Source: Emydura subglobosa (Eukaryota; Chordata; Testudines; Chelidae). Taken from it: 64,000 bases of DNA. How positions within the stretch are numbered: the stretch's first letter is position 1; each line of letters begins with the position of its first letter. The notes under the pieces are model-generated. The model saw nothing but the letters and a program-made list of their open reading frames with translations. It made no database searches and was not told where the DNA came from. Location: assembly GCA_007922225.1 (NCBI GenBank), contig ML679961.1, forward strand, positions 73,636,890-73,700,889. Direction: 5' to 3'. The translations under genes were made by a program, and so were the position numbers. Below are positions 35,972-47,790 of this stretch, in pieces.

Positions 35972-37015
35972 GTCGCGGCCCTTCCTTGGGCCCAGGCTCC
36001 GAGGAAGGCCACAGGGCCTTGTTCCAAAGCAAGAGTTAGCAGATTCTCACAAGTCTTTAGCCCCCCAGGCGGGACAGAGCTGGCAAGTAGTCTGTAGCCC
36101 CCAGCCCTCTAGTGGGCAAGGCAGGCAAAGAGTCTCAAGTCCCAATGCTCAGTATCCTCTGTGGCAGCATGTTCAAAGGAGACAACCACTCCTGGGATGG
36201 CTAGGGAAGAGGGGAGGAGGACACAGGCCCACCCAACTCCACTGTGTCCAGCCCAGGATCCTATCAGTGGCAAAGGGGTTCTGCCACTGGGTAAGCAGGG
36301 CTCTAGCCGCAACATGCTAACATTGGTGTGACCACAAGCTCAGCCAAACTGTAGTTGGCTGTCCCTGGACTACTTCCCCCCGACTCTGAACCCGGGTACC
36401 TGGAGCTAGGGGTCTTCCTCCAAGTCGCTGGGTTAGACGGTGAGCGGGAGGCCCACTAGTCCCTCACCATTGGCCGGCGGCAGGTCTGGGAACTCCTCGG
36501 GGCCATCAGCTCATGGCAGCTCCTCCAAGTCACAGGGTCTCAGTGGGTCCTCTGGCACACAGGGCTCAGGCAGCTCGAGCAGGTCCCAGGTGACAGGCAG
36601 CTCCTCTAGGTTGGGGCTGGCCTCCGGGGTCCCTCCCAGTCAGCAGCCTCATTAGCTCTTCCCAGTCTCTAGGGCCCAGTAGCCCTTCCCAGTCACTATG
36701 GCCCAGTAGCCCTTCCCAGTCACTAGGGCCTGGCAGTCCTGGCAGGACCTTGAGGCTCCAGTTACTCTGTTGCTCTGCACAGCCACCTGGCCTGAGTCAG
36801 GCTCAGACCACAGCCTCGTGAAAGATGCATCCTTCTCTGTTAGTGGCTTCCCATTCACTGAGCTGCCAGGCCGGTCTTTTATACCTCTGCTTCCTGTCCT
36901 GGCAATGCCCCTCTGTTCCCGGGGTCTGTGGCCTGCAATGTCCTGATCTGCCCAGCAGGGGTGTTACAGCCCTTCCTTGCGCCCAGGCTCCGAGGACAGC
37001 CATCGCGTCTTCCAA
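35972..37015 (-). repeat. Promoter-bearing GC-rich repeat, copy 3 plus start of a second unit
   Basis: The fullest copy. The start CGGCCCTTCCTTGGGCCCAG (35975) recurs as CAGCCCTTCCTTGCGCCCAG at about 36967, so one unit of about 990 bp is followed by the first 50 bases of another. On the minus strand are a TATA box (TATAAAAGA at 36875-36883), a leader, a tandem zone encoding VTGKGYWA-type repeats (36660-36740), and the block LPDLPPANGEGLV-like near 36470. Such a unit-plus-partial structure could be an LTR pair, a promoter array of a LINE, or a tandem repeat. Function unknown. Confidence 0.6.
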
Positions 37016-37019
37016 GAGG

Positions 37020-38330
37020 TGCATATCTTAAAGGACAGTGTCAAAGCAAGTGGGCGCAAAATTAGATATGTCATGCTTTAGTTTTTATGTGTTTGCAAAT
37101 TCAATACAACTCTATTTAAAAAAATAATACCAGTAGATGAGTTCTCCAGAGGATCCTACAGTTATGACCCAATACTCATGAACAGCCTTGCACAACCAGC
37201 ATTCATAGGCAACCCTACAAATAACAATTCAGTGTGTACATGAGGTGGAGGAAATACAACGCCATTTTCAGGCTTCCAGATACTGAGTCTTGGTAGTTAA
37301 AAAGTTAGCTGAAGTATGTCATGGAAATAGGACTAATTACCCTGGTTGTTTGAAAAGAAAGCCTCAGTACCTTTCATGATGTTAGGCTAAGTGAAAGTAG
37401 AACCTCTGGCAGCTGAATTTTAACACTGGCTATCAACAGTAGTGCGGGAAAATAACTATTTTAAATCTGATTTAAAATCATTTGACATGGTGCACATCCT
37501 TTTAAATTCTAAGCTAAAATTTCCCGTGTCTCCTACCAAATCCTGTACAGAGAGGAGACAAAACCTCTACCCATGAAATTTAACAAGATCTCAGATAGAA
37601 TGACTCTTTTGCTAACCTATGACAACACACTTCTCAGGAACTTCCTGAGTGGGCTGAGTTGATAGATCTGATCCCTAGGAATTCTTTATAGCAGAGGTCA
37701 AGATTTGACATTTTTTCCATTTTTGGAGGCTTTTCTTTTTCTTAGGCGTGATTTATAATGTTCAGCTCTAAATCCATCCCAGTGTCAATGCTTTATGTTT
37801 TTGGAAACAGTGGATTTGTCAATATCCTTCTTTATTACCTTCAGGGTTTTGTTCAGAAGGTTTATATGAGTACAACACAAATACTTGGGTCTCTCTGGAG
37901 CTCTGAGTGCTGACTTGTAAGTTCCAGTGTTTATGACCTTAATTAAATAGTCTTCATTAATTCTGGTCAAGCCTGTACAGTCACCACCCAAAGAATGAGA
38001 AGAAACAGAATTAAGTTCTATGTTCATTTATGTTTAGCAACTTTTTTTCATTTAAATACATTGGATTATGTACTTTTTTCTATTTTGTTTTCCAAGATAT
38101 TTTCATAATAGTTGGTTTGCATTAATTGTTGCATTACTGCAAAAACAATCAACCAAAAATATATTCTAGTAAATCAGCTGACACATAGGACTTCGAAGAA
38201 CTCACTTTATTTTGCATAATGGCCATAACTTAATGGCAGCAGCAAAGATACAATGTAGATCCTCCTGCTCCAAAAATATAAGATCTTACCACTTGAGCTA
38301 AAAGAGAATCTGCTTTAGCTGACTGCAGTG
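37020..38330. other. Unassigned non-coding sequence
   Basis: AT-rich. No recognised element or exon. Confidence 0.5.
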
Positions 38331-38339
38331 TAGAGGCTC

Positions 38340-38494
38340 TAGGATTTTTTTTATCCTAATATATCTTTAAAATCTCCTTACTGTCCTGAGCCCTGTCAGC
38401 CATGTATTTTTCCTTAATGTCTTCAGCTTACCGTATCAATTTTCTACAGTTCAGAACTTCTAATTTATATCTATTGCTGTCTCCCCATTTTTCC

Positions 38495-38525
<31 letters not shown>

Positions 38526-39170
38526 GATATTCAATTTCTAAGTGCTGCCTTCACTTCACCACAAAATCAGGACAAAGTTTTAGACAAAGTTGACCATTTC
38601 TTCATTGTGGAATCATGGCTTCTTGACCATCTAATATATTCCTTTTAAAGAACTAAATTTTCATTCACATTTTTCTGTCTACATTTTTTTCTCCCAGTCA
38701 GTTTCACTTATAATGTTCCTCAGTCTTGGGAAATTAGCCCTTTTGAAGCACCCAGAATATTTATTACTAGTTAAGATTGTCCTCTGTTTGCCCATATTGA
38801 ATGTAATCCGGTCATCATCAGTGGTCTCCAGGCAATCACCAGCTTTCAGCCCAGTCATTAATTCATCTTTATTCACCATAACAAGGTCCAAAATAGTTCC
38901 CTTGTGTTGGGTTCCATTTATTTTTATATTAGAAAATCATCTATAATTTTTGGAAACTCTAATGAGGTTTTATTACTGACTGCATGAAATTTCCAGCCTA
39001 TACTTCCCAGATTTAAGCCCCCAGAACACAGTTTTTCTTCCCACATATTACAGACATGAGAGCTGCTGATTAATATTTCATGGATATCACTTACACCACA
39101 AAAAAAGAGATGAGAACCAATAATGTTTAAGTAAGATACATCACAAGCCTTTGCCCAACCTTGGAGCAAT
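38340..39170 (-). pseudogene. CR1-clade LINE, endonuclease C-terminal part
   Basis: On the minus strand: SLEFPKIIDDFLI, then TILDLVMVNKDELMTGLK, GDCLETTDDDRITFNM and FKRANFPRLRNIISETDW. This is the order at the end of the CR1 endonuclease domain, where 'LLDLLLTNKE', 'GCSDHEMVEF' and 'FRRADFGLFRDLL' are the landmarks. Here SDHE reads TDDD, so the catalytic His is lost. The part beyond 38640 is too decayed to follow with confidence, and a (TAGA)n tract sits inside it. Confidence 0.75.
38495..38530 (+). repeat. (ATAG)n microsatellite
   Basis: Tetranucleotide tract with one AAAT interruption, inside the decayed CR1 fragment. Confidence 0.9.
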
Positions 39171-39324
39171 ATTTTTTTCTATTGTTTGTAGAATGCCAAT
39201 AAAATTCTGGTCACTTTATAGAAACGTGCATCTGTGTTTATTTTATTTTATTATTCATGAACAGATATTATATCTATTGGCACTGAAGCAAGAGAAATAA
39301 AGTATTTTTGTCTGAAACGCAATG

Positions 39325-39475
39325 GTTTTTTCCCCCCTGCGAAAGGTGTCTCTTTTTTTTTTTTGGAAAATGTTAGTTTTTCATCAAAACACTGAATCCC
39401 TGAAATCTGAACATTTTCATTTTTTGGCTGAAAATCTAAGCATTTCACTGGAAAATATTTGTCCATTTTAGTTTA
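39325..39475. repeat. AT-rich small-element remnant
   Basis: TTTTTCATCAAAACACTGAA, TGAACATTTTCATTTTTTGG and CACTGGAAAATATTTG have the alternating A-run/T-run texture of the 53366-53722 element. Edges unclear. Confidence 0.4.
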
Positions 39476-39649
39476 TAATGGTATTTTGCTGGTATTTATG
39501 TAAGAAATTCCTAACTTGTGTTTTAATGGAAAGCAAACATAAAAGGGACTGAAACTGGGCTGGATTGCATTCATTTACCAATCTGAACTAATACTTGAGG
39601 AAAACTAATTTTGGTATTCACCTAGCTCTATGAAATATACATTAGAGAT

Positions 39650-39955
39650 AGGCCTGAGCCTCAAGATTTAGATCCAAATTCAAACTTCCAAAAGTTCTAG
39701 GGAGTTTGGATCTCAGAGAGGTCATACACAAAGTCTAGATCCAGATCTTAACTAGCCTACATTTCATATGGATGGTCTGATCCAAAGTTTATTTCAGGCC
39801 CACCACTAATACTGCAAATGTATTACTTGAACTACACTATCCAAGACCTGATTTTCAGAAGCACAGAGCACGCAGAAATCAGTGGGAGCTCTGGATGCAC
39901 AACTGCTTTCAAAATCACTCAGGGGGCATAACTCCTTTCAAAATCAGTCCCCCAA
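39650..39955. repeat. Two adjacent small repeats
   Basis: 39650-39800 carries GATTTAGATCCAAATTCAAA and TAGATCCAGATCTT, related to 10425-10625. 39845-39955 carries CCTGATTTTCAGAAGCAC, AATCAGTGGGAGCTCTGG and TTCAAAATCAGTCCCC, a palindromic sauropsid family whose two halves mirror each other around 39900. Confidence 0.55.
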
Positions 39956-39959
39956 TTTT

Positions 39960-42217
39960 TTGAGGTTCTCTCATCACTAGTTAGAGACACATTCTTGCGT
40001 TAATAATGGAACTGTGGAACTGAATCATGCAATCTAAGTCCTATAATTAAGTAACTCTTCTCAACCCTAAGGATACTGTCTCCTAACTAACAGTTTAAAT
40101 AGTGCACAGGTTGTAATTCTGCCAAGAAAAATGTGAAGAGATTTTTTTTTCCAGGGAACTCTGAGGGACTACAGAGAATTTTGTAATGTGGATAGATAGA
40201 ACCAGGAAGAAAACAGAGGTATATGCCAATTCTGTTCAGTTTTGATCATCTGGGCAAATTAAAAAGTCAACTTTAAGAAAAACTTGATACTGAAAGATTC
40301 CAGGTTAACAGAGGCAAACAGAGGTCAAAGCTAAAGGATATTACTTTGAAGAGGAAGACTTCAGTCTACACAAAGTATTTCTGACAGGGCATTGAGGGCT
40401 GACATATGGAAGTTTGGGAGGAAAGGCTGAGTTGTCAGAGGCAGTTTGTGTGTTCTGGAGAGCCTAGAAGACAGTCTCCAAAGAATATATATTTATGTTT
40501 AAGAACAGCTAATGATTTAATGAATTTTGGAGGCATCATAATCCTCCAGAATGTCCATCAGGCATGAATTGTCATTGCTTTCATTCTAAGCTTATATATA
40601 AAAAGGAGACACTGATGACAAATCCTTGCAGCAGAGCAATATGGCATAATGAGAAGTGACTTCTAAATGGTATCCCTCTCTCAGGGATTTGGAAGGGTGA
40701 TATTTTGACTAAGAGCATACAAAGTACTAGATTAGGGCCTGAGAAACAGCTGCTCCCTGAGGACAGCTGTAGGGAGAACAATGTTTCTGAACCAACAATG
40801 TCACAAATTCAAAGCATCGTTTTTGTATCTTTGCATAAAAGATAGAACAGGAAGAACTGAGGTCTATCACTTTGGATATCAGTTATATAAAGAGCATCAA
40901 AATGCATTTGCTTGTATGTCCAAGAAAAATTCAAAATGTACCTTATAGGCAAGTTATCAGAGCACACTCAGTTTACTGGCTCATTCCTGAGGAAGTTTAA
41001 CAACCAGAAAAACCTGATTCAAAGCCTCTTCTGTCCCCACCAGTGCACACATCCCACTGACTTCTCTAATATATTGCCAACTCCTTGGTGGGGATCTCAG
41101 GCAATGTGGCAATCTACAGCTGTCTTCAGATCCTGTACACCCCATGGCTTCTACAGATCAGAGATGTCCTTGAATTAATTTTCATCTGTCTGACCCTAGG
41201 AAGCACCACATTGTCTGCATTTTGGAAATAGTAGGAGACACAGCAGAGACAATCATAGGAGATTGGTCATTTTCTAGTATTTGTGAGTATGATTCTATTT
41301 TGCACAGGCTTTTTAATGACTCACAACCATTTATGGCCCCCAAAATAGGATATGGGTTCTTAAGGGGATTTCTCAATCTGAATGGTGGAAATACTATAAG
41401 ATCACCACATCTTCTGTTGTTTTGGCTCTGTAAATGTCTCTCAGGAATAAAGTGACCATGAAAAACAAATAGAGTCAGAGCTATGTGGGTTTATTCGGGT
41501 TCCTGCAGAACTGGAATGCACAGAGCGAGGTTGGCTGATATCATCCAGTGTACTTGCAAGGTATCTGCCATCACGGAGTAGCCTATTGAAGCCAGAATAG
41601 TCCTTGGATTGTGTAACTGATCTGAACCTTCAAAATGGTTCTGTTTGTTGTTTAGTTGTTTAGTCTGAGGCTAGTACATCCATATTTAAAGTCAGATTCA
41701 TGTCTGTCAGAACATTTTTCACATGACTACCACATAAAGACATTTCAGCTGTAAAACCATTTTTTCTCACCCCTACCAAAATGCCTTCTACTCATATAGG
41801 CTCAGAAAACAGCTAACTCCCTAAATTACTTCAAGCAGTTTTCCAATGATTCTATCTCTCTGACTCATGCAATACCCACTGGCACACTATGTACCTCCTG
41901 CAATGAGGCATGGTTTCTCCTCATTCATTTGAATGGACTTTATACTCAGCTTGCCTGAATAATTCCCCAGCATTCTCCCATATAAACAGCTGTTCATGGT
42001 TTGCTCATCGTTAGTTACCCAGTGATAGAGACAGTCCTGATTTCCTTTGTGGTTATATCCCACCTTAAGCATTCCCTCCAGCTGCATCTTATATAAATGT
42101 AATACTAAATAAATAATAATAATGCTGTAGCCACACTTATCATTCTCCAACAATATTTTCTAGATTGTGTTTTTAGGAAGCAGTGTTTTTTGCATAAAAT
42201 TACCCCTGGCCTCTCTC
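39960..42217. other. Unassigned non-coding sequence
   Basis: No gene or repeat recognised, apart from short A- and T-rich tracts. Confidence 0.5.
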
Positions 42218-42218
42218 T

Positions 42219-42356
42219 ATAGGGGTGCTGGAACAATTTTTATAGTGGGAGTGCTGAGAACCATTGAGCTAAACTGTAAACCCTGTATATAATGAAAACC
42301 ACTTCAAATCAGTTGGTGTAGCAGCACCCCCCGAACTCCTAGTTCCAGTACCTATG
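42219..42356. mobile_element. Small TIR element, about 138 bp
   Basis: The left end ATAGGGGTGCTGGAAC and right end GTTCCAGTACCTATG are inverted with few mismatches. The interior has AACTGTAAACCCTGTATATA and a GCAGCACCCCC stretch. I take it as a MITE common in sauropsids. No coding content. Confidence 0.7.
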
Positions 42357-42524
42357 TGTCTGTAATTTTTTCCCCCTTCTGCTCTTCTAGTAACCTACTG
42401 TGACATTCCAAATTCCAATCTTCAGCTGTTAGCTGAGGGAAAAGAGAGGCAAAAAATTCATCTCAGAAGCCAAACTTCCTCACAGTTGAAATCCAGGGTT
42501 TTGGTTCAAGATACACCTTTTATT

Positions 42525-42549
42525 CACACACACACACACACACACACAC
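42525..42549 (+). repeat. (CA)n microsatellite
   Basis: Uninterrupted CA dinucleotides, about twelve units. Confidence 0.95.
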
Positions 42550-43204
42550 CCTAGTCCAGTTTTATACCATTCTCTTAGTGATCATTCTATAATGATAGAA
42601 ACTTTACCAAGCTGAACATTACAAGGGGCTAACAGAAACAATTAATTGAAAATAACCTTCTCTGTGGCAAAAATCTTAAATGAATAGGCATAACTAAACA
42701 AGATTAGATTCCCAAATAAGCTTCAATTATAGAAGGTGATTCTAGACTGCCTACTATTATGCTATTACTCAGCTAAGATAGGTCTATCCAGCTCAAGCTC
42801 CCCAAAAAAATGAGAGACAAAAGGGAAGAGGATCAGGTTATATAATGCTGTCTACTGAACACCCTGCCCCATCAAATAGATTATTTCCCAGTGCATCATG
42901 CTAAAGGACTACAATCCCTATAATCCTTTGCAAAAATGGCACTTCAACTTCCCCTTGGGACCACCAGACCCTCTCTCTTCCAAGTCTCTCCTCAAATACT
43001 TTTCTCTTTCTCTTTAGTGGGGCCTGTTCTTAGGGAGAGCTAAGGTGGCATTACCCAATCCTAGCTCTCCTCTTCCTTAGTACCACTATCCAGAATGACA
43101 GTATATGGACTCAGTGTGTGTGTGTAGTATTTTACTGCTGCCCCTGAGCAATTACAATAGTATGCCTGTACTTGTGCAGTGCCTGTCAGGATAGTCAAGC
43201 ATTT
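42550..43204. other. Unassigned non-coding sequence
   Basis: Nothing recognised. Confidence 0.5.
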
Positions 43205-43310
43205 TCCAAGTTAATAATCCTCACAATCCCTTTTTGGATTTTTCCTCAATATTATTGAAGGAGAAACTGAGGCATAGAGAGGTTAGGTGTCCAAGTCACT
43301 AGCAGATATT
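43205..43310 (-). mobile_element. MIR-like SINE fragment
   Basis: GGAGAAACTGAGGCATAGAG followed by AGGTTAGGTGTCCAAGTCAC is the reverse-strand MIR core. Short and diverged. Confidence 0.6.
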
Positions 43311-43389
43311 GTCCTCTACATCTCAGTTTCCAGTCATCCAGTCCATCTCTAGGTGGCCATGAAGACATTCCTGGGTGGGATTCCATTGA

Positions 43390-43457
43390 ATGTGTTCTGC
43401 AGGAGCTCAGTATAGATGATCAGAATGGTCTTTCCCGGCCTTAAAATCTATTAAATG
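43390..43457 (+). mobile_element. CR1 LINE 3' end (very short)
   Basis: TAGATGATCAGAATGGTCTT then TCCCGGCCTTAAAATCTAT matches the CR1 terminal sequence. Severe 5' truncation is usual for this clade. Confidence 0.65.
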
Positions 43458-43727
43458 TAAGTCTGCTCTGTGAGGATATTGAGGCTCCCATGCTACTGCC
43501 AAGGACACTTTCCCTAGAAGTAGGAGTTTTTCCAGGTGTCTCTGACCAAAATGTTATTTCTCCCCAATCTCACTGATGATATAGGATTCCATGCACTGGC
43601 CAATTGCATTTCCTCACCCACAGAAGGCTGCTTATGAGTAGTTCTGTATGGTTTTGTTTATTTTGATTCAAATAATAAATATCTGCACAGGGGCTCAAGG
43701 TGTCTTCAATAATTAGTGTGATAACTA

Positions 43728-44130
43728 GAGTTGGCAAAAAAAATCAGAATAATTTTCTGATGAAAATGCTCTGTGAGCAAAACTGAAATTTTGCACAAGA
43801 AAATTTCAGTATTGACAAAAAATTTAGCATTTCCATTGGGAAAATCAAAATGATGGATCCCTGGCTGCTCATCTGGAAGGCTCCTGTCAATTTCAATTTC
43901 TGCAAAGACAGAGGCAGAGAAAGAGAGAGCGAGCCCTATCACATGGGCTGCCCCGAGGCTGGAGACACTGGTCTTCCAGCTATACAGCTCTGGGACAGCC
44001 CTCCTATGCCAGTGTTTTCAGGGTTGGCATGGAGCTGTGAGTCTAAAGGCCTGGAAGCCCCAGTTTTAACTGGAGCTCGGCTCAAGCTGGGGATCTCAAA
44101 GATGCACTAACATGTAGTCAGGAACCTGGA
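43728..44130. mobile_element. MITE-like element related to 34948-35440
   Basis: The first 160 bases align by eye with 34948-35125. The later part is GC-richer and contains CTGGAAGCCC and CCAGGGCTTCCAGG-like words that invert on each other toward 44220, so this too is partly palindromic. Outer boundary on the right is uncertain. Confidence 0.5.
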
Positions 44131-44339
44131 AGTCCTGGGACCAGCTCCCAGGGACTGCAGCTCTAGGTCAGCCTCACCATGAGGATTGCCCCAGGCCAAG
44201 AACCCCAGGGCTTCCAGGTTCAAAGGCCAGCTGGCTCCCTGGGCTGGTGAGAATATCACTTTCACTCAGCAGGACCCAAGGAGCAGGGGGTTTTTTTTTG
44301 GAAACAAGTGTCTTAGGCTCCATTGTGACCCAAAAAACT

Positions 44340-44790
44340 CCCTCTTGGCTGCCACCTAACCCAGTAGGAGCCTAATCTCCTACATCCCAGGTGAAGGCTC
44401 TAAGCACTAGCTGAAAGTTATAAGATGGGTTCCTCCCCATCCTGGTTTTGTGTGGTGTGAGATAGGCATTTAAGAAGCCTGACTCGAGAAGACAGGAGTT
44501 CCCGTCTATATATTGCAAGCAGATATAGACCTCTCCCTGCAGCCAGGACTTAGGCACCTATTTGTATGAGAAGAGTGTGGCTTAATACTCACCCCTATCT
44601 TTGCCATCTCACATTGTTTAGCTGAGGTGCTCTCCATCTAGTTTGCTGGCTTTTGTGGACTGCAGTCTTTTTAGGTGCCTATCTGTTCCCATTTATTGTA
44701 TAGAGAGCCTAGACACCTAATTCAGTCTTTGTGGATCTCTTTTGTTCCTGTGATATTTTAGGTGCCTAAGCCCCTTCGTGGATTCAGACC
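44340..44790 (-). mobile_element. SINE-like plus palindromic small-element remnants
   Basis: CTCCTACATCCCAGGTGAAG followed by GCTCTAAGCACTAG reads, on the minus strand, like the tRNA-derived 'tagtgcttagag...ctgggatgtaggag' head of a sauropsid SINE. Further on, GGCACCTA occurs at 44550, and TAGGTGCCTA at 44670 and about 44760, in the manner of 'taggcacctaa' palindromic elements. I cannot separate individual insertions. Confidence 0.45.
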
Positions 44791-44799
44791 AAGGGGTCC

Positions 44800-45190
44800 C
44801 TGAATAATCATGCACATGCATACACAGCGACAATGTTTGAGACTTGCAATTGTTGGGAATGTAGCAAAAGTCAATTTCAGGCATCAAACCGGCTAGACTT
44901 AAGAATGTGTTAGAAGTACAGTACTTACACTATAAACTACTGAAACAAATAGAACAGTCTTAAGCTGAATGTCATTTCTGGATTTTCAATAGGTGTGAAT
45001 GAATACATACAGAGCAGGGAAGCAGGTAGGTCAACTATCTTTATACCAGAAATCAATTATCTTAAAAAAGGAAGCCAAACAAAACAAAACAAAACAAAAA
45101 TCATTGCTGATTATTTCTTTATAATATTCACTAAAATCAGAAATTTGACAAGTGTAGTGTTACTTCCAGAAATTCTTCCAGCACCAACCA
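44800..45190. other. Unassigned; short (AAAAC)n tract
   Basis: No gene seen. A CAAAA-type pentanucleotide tract lies at about 45077-45099. Confidence 0.5.
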
Positions 45191-45197
45191 TATGGTC

Positions 45198-46019
45198 TGT
45201 CATGTTCAGGGCAACTGCACCTGTAACCCCCTCTCCATGGTCCTTTGAGGGCTCCCACTCCTGGGTCTCAACTCCTCAGCCATCACCTCTCTTGGGTAGA
45301 AACCCAGAAACCTCCTGACTGGGGTATTTCCCAGGCTTCACAGTTGCCTCCCTACACTGTAATATTACCAGCAAGTTCAACTGCGTAAAAGTCTATGAAC
45401 AACTGTAACTGCTAATAATTATAAATTACCACACAGTCCTTTCTAGGCAAGCACATTTATTCTTAAAGTGAAAACATTACCAAAAAATATTAAAAAGAAC
45501 TTAGACACATGTTAATAAGCTTACCAGCGGTCACCCCCCAACTGCAACAGGGGCTCTCGTATGAGTGACTCCTTCAACCCCCACAAAGGGATTTTCGCTG
45601 TGGTTAGAAGTTTCTAACTGACAGATTCAGAACTAGAACACCCAGAAAAAGTTCAGACTTTCTTTTATACCGACTGGGCCTTTGATCTTGGCCTCATACA
45701 ACAGATGCACATCAGAAAAGATCCACTCCCCTGTGCATAGCTTCAAAAGCCTGGGTTTTTTTGCAAACCAGGGTGAGGCATTCGACACCCCTCCACCCCC
45801 GCCCTCGGCCCAGAGATTTCTGCATCAAATTGACTTCACATATATTGTCCCAAAAGGAGATTCTTGTCTGCCACATTGTACAATATAGTCCTTTGATCAT
45901 CCAGACCCACAATAATACATAATCTTTGCATTTAATGCAATGAACTCAGAAGATACTTAAACTTTTTAATTCAATAGGGTTTTTCAAGCTTTTTACAAGA
46001 GATTGCCATATCTGTCACA
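45198..46019 (-). mobile_element. Solo LTR with 5-bp target-site duplication
   Basis: The 822-bp block begins TGTCATGTTC and ends CTGTCACA on the plus strand, so it has TG...CA ends. It is flanked by TGGTC at 45193-45197 and TGGTC at 46020-46024. Its reverse complement matches 63151-63985 from end to end, including the start TGTGACAGATATGGCA, CATTAAATGCAAAGATTATG, CTATATTGTACAATGTGG, the AATAAATGTGCTTGC zone, and the end GGTGCAGTTGCCCTGAAC. No internal retroviral genes flank it, so it is a solo LTR of an endogenous LTR retroelement. AATAAA in the shared zone would be the polyadenylation signal. Confidence 0.85.
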
Positions 46020-46024
46020 TGGTC

Positions 46025-47690
46025 ATCGACAGCATTTTTCTTCTCTTTTTCTGGTTGGAACAGTCATAGTGAAAAAGCTGCTATAGGGCATCAGGGGTTA
46101 ACTAATGGAACCCATGCTCCATGATCCTCATTTACTCTCCCACAAGTCTGTGCAAGCTCAGTGGCCCTAATTGATTTATTGATTTATTCATAATGAGAAA
46201 ACAGTGTGCATAAAGCAGATGCTAAACATAACGAGCCATAACTTTAAACCCAAATGGGATTGGTAGCATGGCTAAAGGAAAATTATTGATGTAATTTAAT
46301 AAGTTTTTAAAGGTGCTATCATGTTAGGAATTGGTTCTTTCGTTAATCAACTCTATCATGCATGAAGATAACAGGGCCAGTTTCTTCCCCTATATTCTAC
46401 TGCGGGGACAGAAAGGGCAGGAGTTTTTCTGTAAGAGATCCTAAGTGATGAAACCCAGGCAGGTCTTGTGGTTTATTCAAAGGAAGCTGCAAAGCCTCAG
46501 GATAATGTACAGTAGGGAGCATCAGAAATACACTGCAGCAGGATTAACCCTATTGAATATTTTTAATTGAAGGCTCTCGCTCTGGAGGTGGAGCTGGTGG
46601 GACTCAGGAGCACATGAAATGGATCTCTTCAGTAGTTACAGTGGCCTATTTTGCACCATTTTGATAAAAAAAAATTATGTCAGGCAGCAGGCACTTTCTT
46701 TATGACACAAATTCCCCACATTCAGGGGAGTTACATTTGTCTTCTTCCATGTATCAATCTCACAACAGCAAGAGATGATTTTCTTTAGAAATGATCTGGA
46801 TATGAGCTGCCCCAAAATTAAGGTGTACTCAGATCCAAGGTTGGGTTGGGTCCTGAAATAGAGGCCATATACTGAGTTTAGATGCTGATTTAGGGCCAGA
46901 ATTCAAATTTCCCTCAAGTTTGGAGGTGTCAGGATGAAGCATTTTGGTGTGGGCTTATTTCTAACTATGTTATCTTTTTATTAAAAAAGAAAAATCCTTT
47001 TCTTTTCAGCCATAGTGTAGGTAGTACTCAAAGGGAGAATCAAAAGCAGGGCAAACTGTTGTAATACTCAGCTGGGGAGCACCACACAGAGGGAAATGGG
47101 AAACCAGGGGACCTCCTGTAATTCTGCAGTGTTGATCTGAGCTGGGGTTCGAAACCCAGGGGAAGGTTGTAAAGCTGAGGAGTTCCTATAATATTGCAGC
47201 ACAGGTCAGATAGTGCAGGAGTGAGCTCTGCACAACAGTTCCAGCCTGATTCTTGAATAAGCCTCTTGCTTTGATTCTTCCTCTTTCAATTTGTACATCA
47301 GGTTTTTTTTTCTTAGTCACTTGAAAAATGAAACTTTTTTTTTTTTTTTGCTTTATGGAATTCTAGTAAATTACTTGCACTCAGAGCTCCTTCCTCTTCC
47401 TTCTCACTTCAAGCACTGGCTGCTAAGAAATATATTTGTGCCTTTGAAGCTCAAAGATCCTCTAATTATAAACATATATTTTAGAGTGCAGGGGGCTGCT
47501 ATGTGTATTGGGGCTTTTGATATCTATATAGAGGGAGGTATAGTAAGAGTGCAAGTTATATTGTCTTTCTTAGCAATGTATCAAAGCACAATTTTTTTGG
47601 AGGGGATATTCAAAATAAATAGTCAGACATTGATGCTTGCCGTCATTGTCATAGTGCGATTTGAAATATCTGCATGATGGCTGCTTATGA
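46025..47690. other. Mostly unassigned; diverged repeat at 46820-46960
   Basis: 46820-46960 has CTCAGATCCAAGGTTGGGTT and GGGCCAGAATTCAAATTTCC, related to 10425-10625. The open frame 47291-47677 (128 codons) is rich in Phe, Ile and Leu because of T-runs and has no motif. Confidence 0.45.
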
Positions 47691-47790
47691 AGCCCTTGTC
47701 TATTACACACCACTTTTGCACTGATTTAACTATATTGGTGTATATATTGATATAGTTCAGTGGGTTCAAAAACTATGTGTGGACCTGCCT
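47691..47790. mobile_element. MITE fragment
   Basis: The left end AGCCCTTGTCTATTACACA and right end ACTATGTGTGGACCTGCCT resemble the 'gtctacac' TIR family of the other hAT-like MITEs here, and TTAACTATATTGGTG is shared with words in 52528-52870. Confidence 0.5.
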
